Source: Hydrogenophaga sp. SL48
Lineage (GTDB): Bacteria > Pseudomonadota > Gammaproteobacteria > Burkholderiales > Burkholderiaceae_C
Length of the DNA stretch: 64,000 nt
Assembly (NCBI RefSeq): GCF_021729865.1
Contig: NZ_CP063400.1
Span: 1,736,001-1,800,000, forward strand
Direction of reading: 5' to 3'
Shown here: in pieces, positions 46,101 to 57,269 of the stretch
Numbering within the stretch: the first letter of the stretch is position 1
Layout of the letters: each line of letters opens with the position of its first letter
The notes under the pieces: generated by a model
The model's input: the letters and a program-made list of their open reading frames with translations, nothing else
The model's database searches: none
Told to the model about the DNA's origin: nothing
Made by a program: the position numbers and the translations under genes

Positions 46101-46351
46101 ACCTTGGTGTAGATGTGCTTGAGGCCCTGCAGCGAGGCCAGGCTGTTCTCGATCTTGCGAGCGACGTCGTTTTCCAGCTGGTTGGGGGCCGCCCCCGGCA
46201 GGCTGGCGACGATGGTGATGTTGGGAACGTCCAGGTCGGGGAAGTTCTGCACCTTCATCGCCTGGAAGGAAAACAGGCCGGCGAGCGTGAGCATGACGAA
46301 CAGCATCGCCGCCGGGATCGGATTCTTGATGGACCAAGCGGAAACGTTCAT
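43193..46351 (-). CDS. RND multidrug efflux permease
   Basis: The inner-membrane pump of a hydrophobe/amphiphile RND system, 1052 residues with twelve helices and two large periplasmic loops. It starts MNVSAWSIKNPIPAAMLFVML. The proton-relay aspartates lie in the fourth helix (LLALSLVVGILVDDAIVEVE). Conserved segments such as VGATKNSILLVEYA-like VATKNSILLVEYAIEARR are present near the end. It is preceded by its adaptor gene (10-bp gap), which overlaps the outer membrane protein gene, so all three form one operon. The substrates are unknown. Confidence 0.92.
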   Translation of the reverse strand: MNVSAWSIKNPIPAAMLFVMLTLAGLFSFQAMKVQNFPDLDVPNITIVASLPGAAPNQLENDVARKIENSLASLQGLKHIYTKVQDGTVSITAEFRIEKATQEALDDVRSAVAKVRGDLPTELREPIINKLELAGGAVLAYTVRSDKMDDEAVSWFVDNDVAKLLLSVRGVGAINRVGGVNREVQILLDPLKLQSLGATAADISRQLAKVQIESAGGRADIGGSQQPLRTLSSLKSAEELAALELSLSDGRRIRLDQIASVKDTIAEPTAAAFLDGKPVVGFEVARSKGASEVEVGHGVRDKLKELQASRPDLQITESFDFVTPVEDEFNASMTLLYEGALLAVLVVWLFLRDFRATIVSAVALPLSAIPAFIGMHYLGFTINVVTLLALSLVVGILVDDAIVEVENIVRHMRMGKSPYQASMEAADEIGMAVIATTFTLIAVFLPTAFMSGIPGKFFKQFGWTAALAVFASLIVARALTPMMAAYIMRPIVLAKDRPQWARKNALMGRIWAWMTNQEEPAWLHTYQGWAAWCIRHRWITMVLAGAFFVGSIMLIPLLPQGFIPADDNSQTQVYLELPPGATLKQTVATAEHARVLVIGVKHVKSVYTTIGSGSAGTDPFAPQGAQESRKAALTIQLDPRGERPRKQVIENQLREAMSNLPGVRSKVGLGGSGEKYILTLTGNDANALSTAARAIERDLRTISGVGSIQSSAALVRTEIIVTPDLERAADLGVTSSAIAETLRIATVGDYDSALPKLNLPQRQVPIVVKLAAGAREDLDVLGRLAVPGAKGPVMLNQVATLTFGGGPAVIDRYDRSRNINFEVELAGIALGDMKTAVDALPSIKSLPPGVTVLEIGDAEVQGELFASFGLAMLTGVLCIYIVLVLLFKAFLHPFTILAALPLSLGGAFVALLLTNKAFSMPSLIGLIMLMGVATKNSILLVEYAIEARRVHGMNRLDAILDACHKRARPIVMTTIAMGAGMLPIAVGWGAADSSFRSPMAVAVIGGLITSTFLSLLVIPAVFTIVDDVSLWFGRMFRRKPPAPAVPAQLSEA

Positions 46352-46361
46352 GACCGGTCCT

Positions 46362-47507
46362 TCACTGAACAATCTTCACGAGGTCACCCTCGTTCAGGAA
46401 ACCCGCGCCCTGCACCGCCACCGATTCCTCGGCCTTGAGGCCCTGCAGCAGTTCCACGCGCTCGCCCACGCGGCGGCCGGTCTCCACCTTGCGCTGGGCG
46501 GCCTTGTTGTCGACACCGACCACGAACACGTAGTTGTGGCCGTCGCGCACCACGATGGCCTGGGCCGGCACGGTGAGCGCCTGGCTTTCCCCGAGCAGGA
46601 AGTGGCCGCGGGCAAAGGTGCCGGCCTTGAGCTCGTCGTGGCGCGGCAGGTCGGCAAACACCAGCACGTTGCGGGTCTGCGGATCGGCCGTGGGCGCGAT
46701 GGCGCGCACCGTGCCCTTGACCTCCAGGCCGCTGGCCGCGGTCACGTCCACCTTCTGCCCGACCTTGATGCGGCCCACTTCGGCCGGCGTCACTTCGGCG
46801 CGCCATTCCATGCGGCTCTGGCGCACCAGCCGGAACAGCTCCTGCCCGGCACCGGCCACCGCGCCCACCGTGGCGCTGCGGGCGGAGATCACACCGTCGT
46901 CCGGGGCCAGCACCTGGGTGTTGCCCAGCCGCACCCGGCTGGCGGCGTACGAGGCCTTCGCCGCTTCCCACTGCGCCCGGGTGACCTTTTCCTGGGTCAG
47001 GTACTGCGCAATCTGCGACTGCGACAGGGCGCCCGTGTCCTGGATCGAGCGCGCGCGGTCCGCGTCGGCCTTGGCGTTCTCGAAGGCGGCCTCGGCCTGC
47101 ATCACGCTGGCCTGGCCCTGCAGGCTTTCGGCGGCCGTGGTTTCGCGCGCGAACGTGGCGAGCACCTGCCCCTTGCGCACCGCGTCGCCGATGTTGACGT
47201 TCACCGTGGCCAGGCGCAGGCCCGGCAGTTCGGCACCCACGCTGGCCTCCTGCCAGGCGGCGATGTTGCCGTTGGCCTGCAGCTGCAGCGACAGCTTGTC
47301 GGTCGTGGGCTTGGCCAGCGACACGGTCATGGCCGGTTTGGGCGCGGGCGCCGCCGCGTCGGCCGACGCGGGCGCAGCGGCAGCGGAGGCCGCACCGGCC
47401 TCACCCTCGGCGGGCTTGCTGCAGGCGGCCACGATCAGGGCGGCGGCGACGGCCACCCAGCTGAGCCGGTGCAGACCGGCGGACGAAGAAGTGGGCATGG
47501 CGTTCAT
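46362..47507 (-). CDS. RND efflux periplasmic adaptor (membrane fusion) lipoprotein
   Basis: A 381-residue membrane fusion protein with the lipobox VAAC ahead of SKPAEGEAG. After an alanine-rich tether it has the split lipoyl/barrel-sandwich segments (GNIAAWQEASVGAELPG and VLAPDDGVISARSATVGA) around a coiled-coil hairpin (LQGQASVMQAEAAFENAKA). It links the permease to the outer membrane channel. Its start overlaps the stop of the channel gene by four bases. Confidence 0.9.
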   Translation of the reverse strand: MNAMPTSSSAGLHRLSWVAVAAALIVAACSKPAEGEAGAASAAAAPASADAAAPAPKPAMTVSLAKPTTDKLSLQLQANGNIAAWQEASVGAELPGLRLATVNVNIGDAVRKGQVLATFARETTAAESLQGQASVMQAEAAFENAKADADRARSIQDTGALSQSQIAQYLTQEKVTRAQWEAAKASYAASRVRLGNTQVLAPDDGVISARSATVGAVAGAGQELFRLVRQSRMEWRAEVTPAEVGRIKVGQKVDVTAASGLEVKGTVRAIAPTADPQTRNVLVFADLPRHDELKAGTFARGHFLLGESQALTVPAQAIVVRDGHNYVFVVGVDNKAAQRKVETGRRVGERVELLQGLKAEESVAVQGAGFLNEGDLVKIVQ

Positions 47508-48922
47508 GAGGGTTTCCGGACGGGTTCTGGGGTGACCTGGGGATCGAAGCCGCCGCCGAGGGCGACGTACAGACCGATCCAGGTGTTGAGCTGTTCCAGT
47601 TGCAGCGCGACGGCGCCGCTGTCGGCGTTGAGCTTGAGGCGGCGCGCTTCTTCCAGCTCGTTGAGGTTGGCCAGGCCCACTCGGTAGCGCGCCTGCGTGG
47701 CGTCGAACGACCGGGTGTAGCCGGCCACCGCGTCGCGGTTGGACGACTGCTGTTGCTGCAAGGCCGAGAGCGCCACCAGCGACCGCTCCACCTCGGCCAC
47801 GGCCTGGCGCAGCGTGGCGGCGTAGGCGAGGCCCGCCGCTTCGTAGCGCGCCTGCGCCGCGTCGGCGGCGGCGTTCAGCCCACCGCGCCCGGTCAGGGGC
47901 AGGCTCAGGGTCAGCGGGCCGACCGACCAGGTGTTGAACGTGGTGTCGCCCGCGCTGGTGGAAAAGCGGTTGCGCAGCCAGCTGCCCGACAGGCTGAGGC
48001 TGGGCCACAGCGCGGCGCGGGCCACGCCCACCCCTTCAGCGGCCGCCGACAGCTCGCGCTGGGCGCGCGCCACGTCGGGCCGCTGGCGGATGACATCGGC
48101 CGGCACGGCGCCGACGCTCAGGCGCTCGGCCATGCGCTGCGGGTCCGGCAGCGCGCTGGTCGCGCCCAGGCGCTCGCGCAACGCGGGCTCGGCCTCGCCC
48201 GTGAGCGCCACCATCGCCTTGAGCTGCTGCTCGCACTGGCTGGTCTGCTGGGCCAGGCGGCCCTCGGCGTCGGCGTTGCTGGCACGGGCCAGGGCCGACA
48301 CGGCCGGCGCGGTGAGGCCAGCGCGCTCGGACACGCCGGCGCTGTCGGCGGTGGCGCGGCGCGATTGTTGGTCGCCCCGCGTGATCTCGAGTTGCACGCG
48401 GCAGGCACGGTGCCCCTGGTACAGGCGCGCCGTTTCAGCCGCCACAAGCACACGTGCTTCGTGCCAGCCAGCGTTGGCGGCGCCTTGCTGCGCGCTGGCC
48501 TGCCGCACGGAAGCGGCGTTCTGGCCCCACACGTCGAGCGCCCACGACGCCTGAAGACCCGCACCCACCGCGTTGCCCAACGGAGCACCTTGCTCCTGCA
48601 GGCGGGAGGCGCTCGCCACGGCGGCGAGTTGCGGGCCCGCCGCGCTGTCGGCACCGGCCAGCGCGGCGCGGGCCGCCGCCACCTGGGCGCGGGCCGCGGC
48701 CACGCTGGCGCTGCGCGCTTGCGCCTGTGCGATCAGGTCGGCAAGCACGGGGTCACCCAGCTGCGCCCACCAGTCGGTGAGCGAAGCCGCTTGCCCCTGG
48801 TGCGGCAGCGGAGGGGCGTACCAGGCACCCGGCAGCGGTTCGGTCAGATCGGACGGCGGCGGCGTCACGGCGCAACCGCCCAGCAAGGCCGCGCCGACCA
48901 CCACGGCAAACATTCGTTTCAT
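47504..48922 (-). CDS. NodT-family outer membrane efflux lipoprotein
   Basis: A 472-residue TolC-like channel subunit of the NodT family with the lipobox LLGGC followed by AVTPPPSDL. Two structural repeats of the outer membrane efflux domain are visible; the second begins near RPDVARAQRELSAAAEG. It is the first gene of the operon (channel, adaptor, permease). The start at 48922 precedes a classic lipoprotein signal; a longer upstream reading frame has no such feature. Confidence 0.9.
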   Translation of the reverse strand: MKRMFAVVVGAALLGGCAVTPPPSDLTEPLPGAWYAPPLPHQGQAASLTDWWAQLGDPVLADLIAQAQARSASVAAARAQVAAARAALAGADSAAGPQLAAVASASRLQEQGAPLGNAVGAGLQASWALDVWGQNAASVRQASAQQGAANAGWHEARVLVAAETARLYQGHRACRVQLEITRGDQQSRRATADSAGVSERAGLTAPAVSALARASNADAEGRLAQQTSQCEQQLKAMVALTGEAEPALRERLGATSALPDPQRMAERLSVGAVPADVIRQRPDVARAQRELSAAAEGVGVARAALWPSLSLSGSWLRNRFSTSAGDTTFNTWSVGPLTLSLPLTGRGGLNAAADAAQARYEAAGLAYAATLRQAVAEVERSLVALSALQQQQSSNRDAVAGYTRSFDATQARYRVGLANLNELEEARRLKLNADSGAVALQLEQLNTWIGLYVALGGGFDPQVTPEPVRKPS

Positions 48923-49142
48923 AAACTCCAGATCCTTGGTCGGTGGGGATAAGGGAAAACACTCTAGTTGATTTCCCACGACGAACATGTCGGTTTGTTT
49001 CAGACAGGTTTCGAACCTCGTCCGGTGACTTTTTTGCCACTGTTTCGGCGCCATCTGCCTGCGGCATCCAGGCCGTACCGGTTTTTCACGGTGCCAGAGC
49101 GCCACGCCGACGCATGAAAAGGTGCAACCCAGCGGCACCGCC
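48923..49142. other. Intergenic region upstream of the efflux operon
   Basis: Together with the repeat that follows, this is the only gene-free stretch of more than 300 bases in the window. It must hold the efflux operon promoter. A short GGTT-TCG-AACC inverted repeat is present near 49007-49017 and might be an operator, but no regulator gene is adjacent. Nothing else was recognised. Confidence 0.4.
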
Positions 49143-49227
49143 GGGCCGGCTTTGCCGGACGGCAAGTGCCGCCCCCCTCCCGCCGAAGGCGAGAGAGGGG
49201 GGTGACGCGGAGCGGCGCGGGGGGTGT
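49143..49227 (+). repeat. Dispersed GC-rich intergenic repeat, copy R3
   Basis: A divergent copy: GGGCCGGCTTTGCCGG, then a longer C-run/G-run hairpin in which CCCCCCTC pairs with GAGGGGGG around GCCGAAGGC, and a GGTGACGCGGAGCGGCGCGGGGGG tail. It ends a few bases before the stop of the leftward def gene. Confidence 0.7.
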
Positions 49228-49233
49228 TTCACT

Positions 49234-49773
49234 TCAGTCGTCGTCGGCCGGGTCCAGGCCGGGAAACAGCACGTCCGTGTAGCCAAAGCGGCTGAAATCA
49301 CGCACCCGCATCGGGTAGAGCACGCCCAGCAGGTGGTCGCACTCGTGCTGCACCACACGGGCATGAAAGCCCTCGGCCTCCCTGTCCACCCGATTGCCGT
49401 CGGGGGCAAAGCCCTGATAGCGGATGCGCTTCCAGCGCGGCACCACGCCGCGCAGGCCGGGCACCGAGAGGCAGCCCTCCCAGCCCTCTTCCTCTTCGTC
49501 GCCCAGGGGCGTGATCACCGGATTGATCAGCACCGTGCGCGGCACGACCGGCGCCTCCGGGTAACGGGGATTGGGGGCATCGGTGCCGAAGATCACCAGC
49601 TGCAGGTCCACACCGATCTGCGGCGCAGCCAGCCCGGCGCCGTGGGCGGCCGCCATGGTCTCTGCCATGTCGGCGATCAGCCCGTGCAGCTCGGGGGTGT
49701 TGAAGGCCGTGACGGGCTGCGCCTGCCGCAGCAGCCTGGGGTCGCCCATCTTGAGGATCGCGTGGATGGCCAT
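49234..49773 (-). CDS. def: Peptide deformylase
   Basis: Removes the formyl group from N-formylmethionine of new proteins. The 179 residues carry [22 protein letters not shown] (metal cysteine) and the QHECDHLLG helix (HExxH metal site and catalytic glutamate). The ATG at 49773 starts the conserved [15 protein letters not shown]. It is divergent from the cytochrome gene at 49887. Confidence 0.95.
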   Translation of the reverse strand: MAIHAILKMGDPRLLRQAQPVTAFNTPELHGLIADMAETMAAAHGAGLAAPQIGVDLQLVIFGTDAPNPRYPEAPVVPRTVLINPVITPLGDEEEEGWEGCLSVPGLRGVVPRWKRIRYQGFAPDGNRVDREAEGFHARVVQHECDHLLGVLYPMRVRDFSRFGYTDVLFPGLDPADDD

Positions 49774-49860
49774 GGGTGAAGGTGGAGGTTGGGGTTTTGC
49801 CCGGGTGGCGCGCGATTGTGGCGCAGCTACAGTGGGGTTCAATACCCGCCACCGTAATTG

Positions 49861-49878
49861 CTGACACCCCGTTGTCAG
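49861..49878 (+). promoter_or_regulatory. Hairpin overlapping the ribosome site of the cytochrome gene
   Basis: CTGACA (49861-49866) and TGTCAG (49873-49878) form a six-pair hairpin around CCCCGT. The ribosome site AGGAGG (49877-49882) shares two bases with the stem, so the hairpin could limit translation of the gene that starts at 49887. Confidence 0.4.
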
Positions 49879-49886
49879 GAGGACCC

Positions 49887-50210
49887 ATGAAATCGACACT
49901 GATTGGCACCGCGCTGTACGCCCTTGTGTTCTCCGGAGCGGCCAGCGCCCAGGGCGCCGACATCTTCAAGGGCGCCGATCTGGCGCTGGGCGAAAAAATG
50001 ATCGCCGAACACAAGTGCGTGGCCTGTCACGCGAGCAAGGTCGGTGGCGACGGCAGTGCCATGTACAAGCCGCTGGGCAAGATCAACAGCGCCGGTCTGC
50101 TGCGCGGCATGGTGGAGATGTGCAACACCACCATGAACCTGGGCATGTTCCCGGAAGAGGTCAACGCCGTGGCGGCGGTGTTGAACCGGGACCACTACAA
50201 GTTCAAGTGA
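49887..50210 (+). CDS. Small exported cytochrome c-like protein
   Basis: A 107-residue periplasmic protein: signal peptide ending ASA, a single heme site CVACH (44-48) and a methionine-rich helix ([15 protein letters not shown]) that offers the axial ligand, probably M87. It resembles small c-type cytochromes that carry single electrons. No oxidoreductase gene is next to it. The strong AGGAGG site five bases before the ATG sets the start. Confidence 0.82.
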   Translation: MKSTLIGTALYALVFSGAASAQGADIFKGADLALGEKMIAEHKCVACHASKVGGDGSAMYKPLGKINSAGLLRGMVEMCNTTMNLGMFPEEVNAVAAVLNRDHYKFK

Positions 50211-50219
50211 AAGACATGG

Positions 50220-50296
50220 CCCCCACACTCCGCCGCTTTGCGGGTCGTTGCCCCCCAAGGGGGCTGATCCGGCTTGGGGCGGCCCGGCGCCGGATC
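50220..50296 (-). repeat. Dispersed GC-rich intergenic repeat, copy R5 (inverted)
   Basis: A copy in the opposite orientation. On the minus strand it has the CCCCCTTGGGGGG hairpin followed by CGACCCGCAAAGCGGCGG. At the other end GATCCGGC (50266-50273) and GCCGGATC (50289-50296) form a second stem. It lies between the convergent cytochrome and ligA genes and could terminate both. Confidence 0.65.
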
Positions 50297-50301
50297 GGGT
50301 C

Positions 50302-52398
<2,097 letters not shown>

Positions 52399-52415
52399 TC
52401 AAGCGAGAACGCCGC

Positions 52416-52490
52416 GGAACCGGCTTCGCCGGGCCGCCAGCGTTGCCCCCTGGAAGGGGGTGACGCGCTGAAAGCGCGGCGCGGGGGTCA
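52416..52490 (+). repeat. Dispersed GC-rich intergenic repeat, copy R4
   Basis: GGAACCGGCTTCGCCGGG, a CCCCCTGGAAGGGGG hairpin and a GCGCGGCGCGGGGGTCA tail. As in R2, the final TCA is the complement of the stop codon of the leftward gene (zipA). Confidence 0.8.
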
Positions 52491-53633
52491 GCTAAATAAT
52501 CTTCGCGCCTGCGGAGAACCCGCCGACAGATCGTGGCTGTCCAGCGCGTCGTACAGGCCTTCGAGGTCGGAGCCGATCGCGTCCATGGTGTCGGTCGAGA
52601 GCATCTGGCCGGCGTCGTCGGTGATGACACCGTCCATGGCCTCCGCCAGCGCGGTGGCGGCCTGGCGCATGCGCACAAAGGGCTGCTCGCTGCGCGGCAC
52701 GTGGGTGACCTCCAGCGAGAGCGCCACTTCGCGCAGGGCGCTCTGCTCGGGGTCTTCGGCCATGGCCGCCTGGGGGTCGAAGGCCAGGCTCAGGATCGGT
52801 GCCTGACCGGCCAGACTGCCGGGCAGCACCATGCGGCCGGGCAGGACACCGGCCACAAAACCGAAACGGGCGGCGTTCTGCGACACATAGCCCGGGCTCC
52901 AGGCGGCGCGCCGCGCGCGCAGGGTGAAACCGAGCTGGGCGTCGTGGCCGCTGGCGAACGCGTCGAGCTCGCGGGCCCGGGCGACCTCGCCGCGCATGTC
53001 GGGGAAGTCGGGCATGGCGCCCACCGCGTCGGCAAAGGCCTGCGCCTTGACCACGAACTCGGAGAACTCGATGTCGTTGAGCGCGCCGGCGCGGTTGGCC
53101 AGCTGCACACCGACCTGCAAGGCCCGGTAGCGTTGCCCGGGGCGCGGACTCTCCCAGTCGCCGCCTTCGTCGATCGACGCTTCGACGGCAAAGGGCTTGC
53201 TGCCCACGCGGCGCGTGCCGGGCAAGGCTGCCAGCAGGGCCTCACCGGACACCTCACCTTCGAGCTGCAACGGCGCGATCACGTCGATCAGTGCATCCAG
53301 GCCGGGCTTCTTTTCCGGCGTGCTCACCACGTGGTTGAGTGTCACGGCCACGGCAGGAATGGCGCGAGCCTCTTCGCGCACCCGGACCGCAGACACCGGG
53401 GCGTCCTGGAACACCGGGTCGATGCGCTCGTCATCCCCGGGCTCCCCTGCCACCGGGTGATCGTTCAGGGGCGGATCGTCTTCGCGGTTGGTCACGGCTG
53501 CGGGCGCTTCCGGGCCCGGTTGCTCGCGTGCCGTGCGCGGCGCGTTGCGGCTGGTGACCCAGGCGTTGTAGGCGACCACGCCCGCGAGGACAAGACCTCC
53601 AACAATGGCCAAGCTGATCTGCAAGGTGCTCAT
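52488..53633 (-). CDS. zipA: Cell division protein ZipA-like
   Basis: A 381-residue membrane-anchored division protein. One N-terminal helix (about 5-24, ISLAIVGGLVLAGVVAYNAW) is followed by a long acidic and proline-rich linker and a C-terminal domain of about 140 residues with the ZipA features NDIEFSEFVVKAQAFADAV, LPGRMVLPGSLAGQAPILSL and MRQAATALAEAMDGVITDD. It tethers FtsZ filaments to the membrane. The gene lies 34 bp after smc. Confidence 0.88.
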   Translation of the reverse strand: MSTLQISLAIVGGLVLAGVVAYNAWVTSRNAPRTAREQPGPEAPAAVTNREDDPPLNDHPVAGEPGDDERIDPVFQDAPVSAVRVREEARAIPAVAVTLNHVVSTPEKKPGLDALIDVIAPLQLEGEVSGEALLAALPGTRRVGSKPFAVEASIDEGGDWESPRPGQRYRALQVGVQLANRAGALNDIEFSEFVVKAQAFADAVGAMPDFPDMRGEVARARELDAFASGHDAQLGFTLRARRAAWSPGYVSQNAARFGFVAGVLPGRMVLPGSLAGQAPILSLAFDPQAAMAEDPEQSALREVALSLEVTHVPRSEQPFVRMRQAATALAEAMDGVITDDAGQMLSTDTMDAIGSDLEGLYDALDSHDLSAGSPQARRLFS

Positions 53634-53667
53634 GGGGTGGTGACTTGCGATGGGATGGGTCGTGGGA

Positions 53668-56600
53668 TCAGGCGGATTCGAGCATGCCGGCGGCAGACTC
53701 CATGTCCACCGCGACGATACGCGAAACGCCCTGCTCCTGCATGGTCACGCCGATCAATTGTTCGGCCATTTCCATGGCGATCTTGTTGTGGCTAATGAAG
53801 AGGAACTGCGTGCCCTGCTTGCTCATGCTGGTCACCAGGCGCGCGTAGCGCTCGGTGTTGGCGTCGTCGAGCGGCGCGTCCACCTCGTCCAGCAGGCAGA
53901 AGGGTGCCGGGTTGAGCTGGAAGATGGCGAACACCAGCGCGATGGCGGTGAGCGCCTTTTCACCACCCGAAAGCAGGTGGATGGTCTGGTTCTTCTTGCC
54001 AGGCGGTTGCGCCAGCACCTGCACGCCGGCATCGAGGATTTCTTCGCCGGTCATCACGAGCCTCGCGTTGCCACCGCCGAACAGCTCGGGGAACATGCGG
54101 CCGAAGTGCTCGTTGACGGTGTTGAAGGTGCTGCCCAGCAGGTCGCGGGTTTCGGCGTCGATCTTCTTGATCGCGTCTTCGAGCGTGGTCATGGCTTCGA
54201 CCAGGTCGGCCGTCTGCGCGTCGAGGAAGGTCTTGCGCTCGCGCGAGGCGGTGAGTTCGTCGAGTGCCGCGAGGTTGACGGCACCCAGCGACTGGATCTC
54301 GCGGTGGAAACGGTCGATCTCGCTCTGCAGACCCACCAGCCGCACATTGCCTTCGGTGATGCTCTGCGCCACCGCGGCCAGATCGGCCTGGGCCTCTTCG
54401 AGCTGCTGGCTGTACTGCTCCACGCCCAGGCGGGCGGCCTGTTCCTTGAGCTGGAAGTCGGTGATGCGCTGGCGCAGCGGGTCGAGCTCGCGCTCCAGCT
54501 TCAAGCGGTGTTCGTCGCTGGCGCGCAGCTGGGCGGTGAGGCCGTCGTATTCGCTGCGCAGGGCGCCCAGCGCCTGTTCGCGTTCGAGCTTGATCGCCAG
54601 CACGTTCTGCAGCCCGGCCTGGGCCGCCGCGTCGCTCAGACGGGTGAGTTCTTCGGCGGCGCGCCGTTCTTCATCGGCCAGCGCCTTTTCCTGTGAAGCC
54701 GCGGTTTCGAGCGAGCGCTGCAGTTCGCCCTGCCGCGCCTGCAGGCTGCGCAGGGTGAAGGTGGCTTCCTGCGCCTGGCGCTCCAGACCACGCTGCTGCT
54801 CGCGCGCGGCGTTCAGCGCGCGCTCGGCGGCGATCACCTTGTCGTCAAGCTGGGCGTGACGCTCCTGGCTGTCGGCGAGCTGCATGTCGAGCTCTTCGAA
54901 ACGGGCCTCGGCGGTGACACGGCGTTCCTGCAGGTCGTCCAGCTGGGCGTCGACCTCCGCCAGGTCGGCGGCGATCTGTTCGCTGCGGGCGCGGGTCTGT
55001 TCGGCGAGTTGGGTCAGGCGCAGGGTTTCCACCTGCAGCTCGTGCGCGCGACCGCGCGTTTCGGCGCCCTCGCGGCGGGCACTCACGAGGCGCTGAGAGG
55101 CGTCGGTGTAGGCGGCTTCGGCCCGGATCAGGGCGGCCCTCGCCTGCTCGGCGATCAGGATCTGGGCCTTGGCGCTTTTGTCGAGGTTCTCGATCTCCTG
55201 CGCCCGGGCCAGCAGGCCGGCCTGCTCGCTGTCGGGCGCGTAGAAGCTGACGCTGTGCGCGGTGACCACGTGACCCGCAGGCACGTAGATGGCTTCGCCG
55301 GGTTGCAGCTGGGCACGCTGGGCCAGGGCTTCGTCGAGGTTGGCCGCGCTCCAGCAACCACTCAGCCAGTCGGTGAGCAGCGCCTTCTGGCCCGCGTCGT
55401 TCAGGCGCAGCCAGTCGGCCAGCGGCTTGAGGCCCTGGCGGGCGGGTTGCGGCGCGTCGGCGGCCGGCGGGCTGTAAAACGCCAGCTTGGCGGGCGGGGC
55501 GTCGTTGCCGAAAGCCCGCACCATGTCGAGACGGGACACTTCGAGCGCCCCCAGGCGCTCACGCAAGGCCGCTTCCAGCGCGTTTTCCCAGCCGCTTTCC
55601 ACATGGATGCGGCTCCACAAACCCTGCAGGCCGTCCAGGCCGTGTTTGCTGAGCCAGGGTTTGAGCTTGCCGTCGGTCTTGACCTTTTCCTGCAGCGCCT
55701 TCAGCGCTTCCATGCGCGCCGACAGGTCGGCCTGTTTCGCCGACTCCTGGTTGACGGCGGTTTGCGCGGCACGGCGTTGTTCGTCCAGCTCGGGCACACT
55801 GTCCTGCAGCTCGTGCAGGATGGCATCGGCCATCTCGGCCGCCTGCAGCGCCTGCTGCAGGTTGCTCTGGGACTGCAGCAGGCTGGCTTCGTCGGGTGCG
55901 GCCAGGGCGTTCCGATCGGCCGCCAGGCGCTCCCGGCGCTGGGTCAGCTGCCGGCTCTGTTCTTCGATGTTGCGTTGTTCGGCCGCCAGCACCTGGATCT
56001 GCTGCTGTACCTGGGTCACGCTGCCGCGCTGCTCATTGGCCGCGTTCTGCGACTGGCGCAGGCTGTCTTCCAGCGTGGGCAAGGCCCCGGCCTGCTCTTC
56101 GCCTTGCGCTGCCAGCACGACCGATTTTTCTTCGGCGTCCACCATGGCTTCGGCCAGCTGCTCCAGCTCCACGCCGGCGTCTTCACTGCGGGTGGACCAG
56201 GAGGCCATCTGTTCCTTGAGCTGCAGCAGTCGCTGTTCGACGCGGGTGCGGCCTTCGATCACGAAGCGGATCTCGGCTTCGAGCTTGCCCACCTCGGCAC
56301 TGGCTTCGTAGAGCTTGCCCTGCGCCTGGTTGACCTGATCGCCGGCGGCGTAGTGCGCCTGACGGATGGTTTCCAGCTCGGATTCGACGCGGCGCAGGTC
56401 GGCGGTGCGCGATTCGAGGTCGTTGATGGCTTGCGCGGCATCGGTCTTGACCTTGATCTGGTCGGCCTCGGCCTCGCTGCGTTTCAGGAACCAGAGCTGG
56501 TGCTGCTTGAGCGTGGCGCCGGCCTGCAGGGTGTTGTAGCGCGCGGCCACCTCGGCCTGCTTTTCCAGCTTGTCGAGGTTGGCGTTGAGCTCGCGCAAGA

Positions 56601-57189
56601 TGTCTTCCACCCGCGTCAGGTTCTCGCGCGTGTCGGTCAGTCGGTGGGCCGTTTCGCGGCGGCGCTCCTTGTATTTGGAGACACCGGCCGCTTCTTCGAG
56701 GAACAGGCGCAGCTCTTCGGGCTTGCTTTCGATGATGCGGCTGATGGTGCCCTGGCCGATGATGGCGTAGGCGCGTGGGCCGAGGCCGGTGCCGAGGAAC
56801 ACGTCCTGCACGTCGCGGCGGCGCACCGGCTGGTTGTTGATGTAGTAGCTGCTGGTGCCGTCGCGCGTGAGCACGCGCTTGACCGCGATCTCCAGGAACT
56901 GGCCCCACTGGCCGCCAGCGCGATGGTCGGCGTTGTCGAACACCAGCTCCACGCTGGAGCGGCTGGCCGGCTTGCGGTTGTTGGTGCCGTTGAAGATCAC
57001 GTCCTGCATGGACTCGCCACGCAGCTCGGACGCCTTGCTCTCGCCCAGCACCCAGCGCACCGCGTCCATGATGTTGGACTTGCCGCAGCCGTTGGGGCCC
57101 ACCACGCCCACCAGCTGGCCCGGCAGCAGGAAGTTGGTCGGTTCGGCGAAGGACTTGAAGCCCGAGAGCTTGATCGAATTGAGACGCAA
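53668..57189 (-). CDS. smc: Chromosome partition protein SMC
   Basis: A 1173-residue SMC ATPase: Walker A GPNGCGKSN (31-39), two long coiled coils, a hinge of about 140 residues near the middle, the ABC signature LLSGGEKALTAIAL and Walker B FCLLDEVDAPLDD. It compacts and separates sister chromosomes, normally with ScpA and ScpB, which are not encoded here. The start is a TTG at the conserved RLNSIKLSGFKSFAEP. It heads the smc-zipA-ligA operon. Confidence 0.97.
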   Translation of the reverse strand: MRLNSIKLSGFKSFAEPTNFLLPGQLVGVVGPNGCGKSNIMDAVRWVLGESKASELRGESMQDVIFNGTNNRKPASRSSVELVFDNADHRAGGQWGQFLEIAVKRVLTRDGTSSYYINNQPVRRRDVQDVFLGTGLGPRAYAIIGQGTISRIIESKPEELRLFLEEAAGVSKYKERRRETAHRLTDTRENLTRVEDILRELNANLDKLEKQAEVAARYNTLQAGATLKQHQLWFLKRSEAEADQIKVKTDAAQAINDLESRTADLRRVESELETIRQAHYAAGDQVNQAQGKLYEASAEVGKLEAEIRFVIEGRTRVEQRLLQLKEQMASWSTRSEDAGVELEQLAEAMVDAEEKSVVLAAQGEEQAGALPTLEDSLRQSQNAANEQRGSVTQVQQQIQVLAAEQRNIEEQSRQLTQRRERLAADRNALAAPDEASLLQSQSNLQQALQAAEMADAILHELQDSVPELDEQRRAAQTAVNQESAKQADLSARMEALKALQEKVKTDGKLKPWLSKHGLDGLQGLWSRIHVESGWENALEAALRERLGALEVSRLDMVRAFGNDAPPAKLAFYSPPAADAPQPARQGLKPLADWLRLNDAGQKALLTDWLSGCWSAANLDEALAQRAQLQPGEAIYVPAGHVVTAHSVSFYAPDSEQAGLLARAQEIENLDKSAKAQILIAEQARAALIRAEAAYTDASQRLVSARREGAETRGRAHELQVETLRLTQLAEQTRARSEQIAADLAEVDAQLDDLQERRVTAEARFEELDMQLADSQERHAQLDDKVIAAERALNAAREQQRGLERQAQEATFTLRSLQARQGELQRSLETAASQEKALADEERRAAEELTRLSDAAAQAGLQNVLAIKLEREQALGALRSEYDGLTAQLRASDEHRLKLERELDPLRQRITDFQLKEQAARLGVEQYSQQLEEAQADLAAVAQSITEGNVRLVGLQSEIDRFHREIQSLGAVNLAALDELTASRERKTFLDAQTADLVEAMTTLEDAIKKIDAETRDLLGSTFNTVNEHFGRMFPELFGGGNARLVMTGEEILDAGVQVLAQPPGKKNQTIHLLSGGEKALTAIALVFAIFQLNPAPFCLLDEVDAPLDDANTERYARLVTSMSKQGTQFLFISHNKIAMEMAEQLIGVTMQEQGVSRIVAVDMESAAGMLESA

Positions 57190-57269
57190 AAGGGGACCCT
57201 GACGAGTATCGGATGAAGGCCCGAAATGTTACTCCAGCCATCCTCCCACCCTTCGGGGGCGCCGCTCCC

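Noticed and set aside
53650..57216. Long rightward open frames opposite smc
   Set aside because: They mirror the coiled-coil codons of smc, which is certain, and show no domain.
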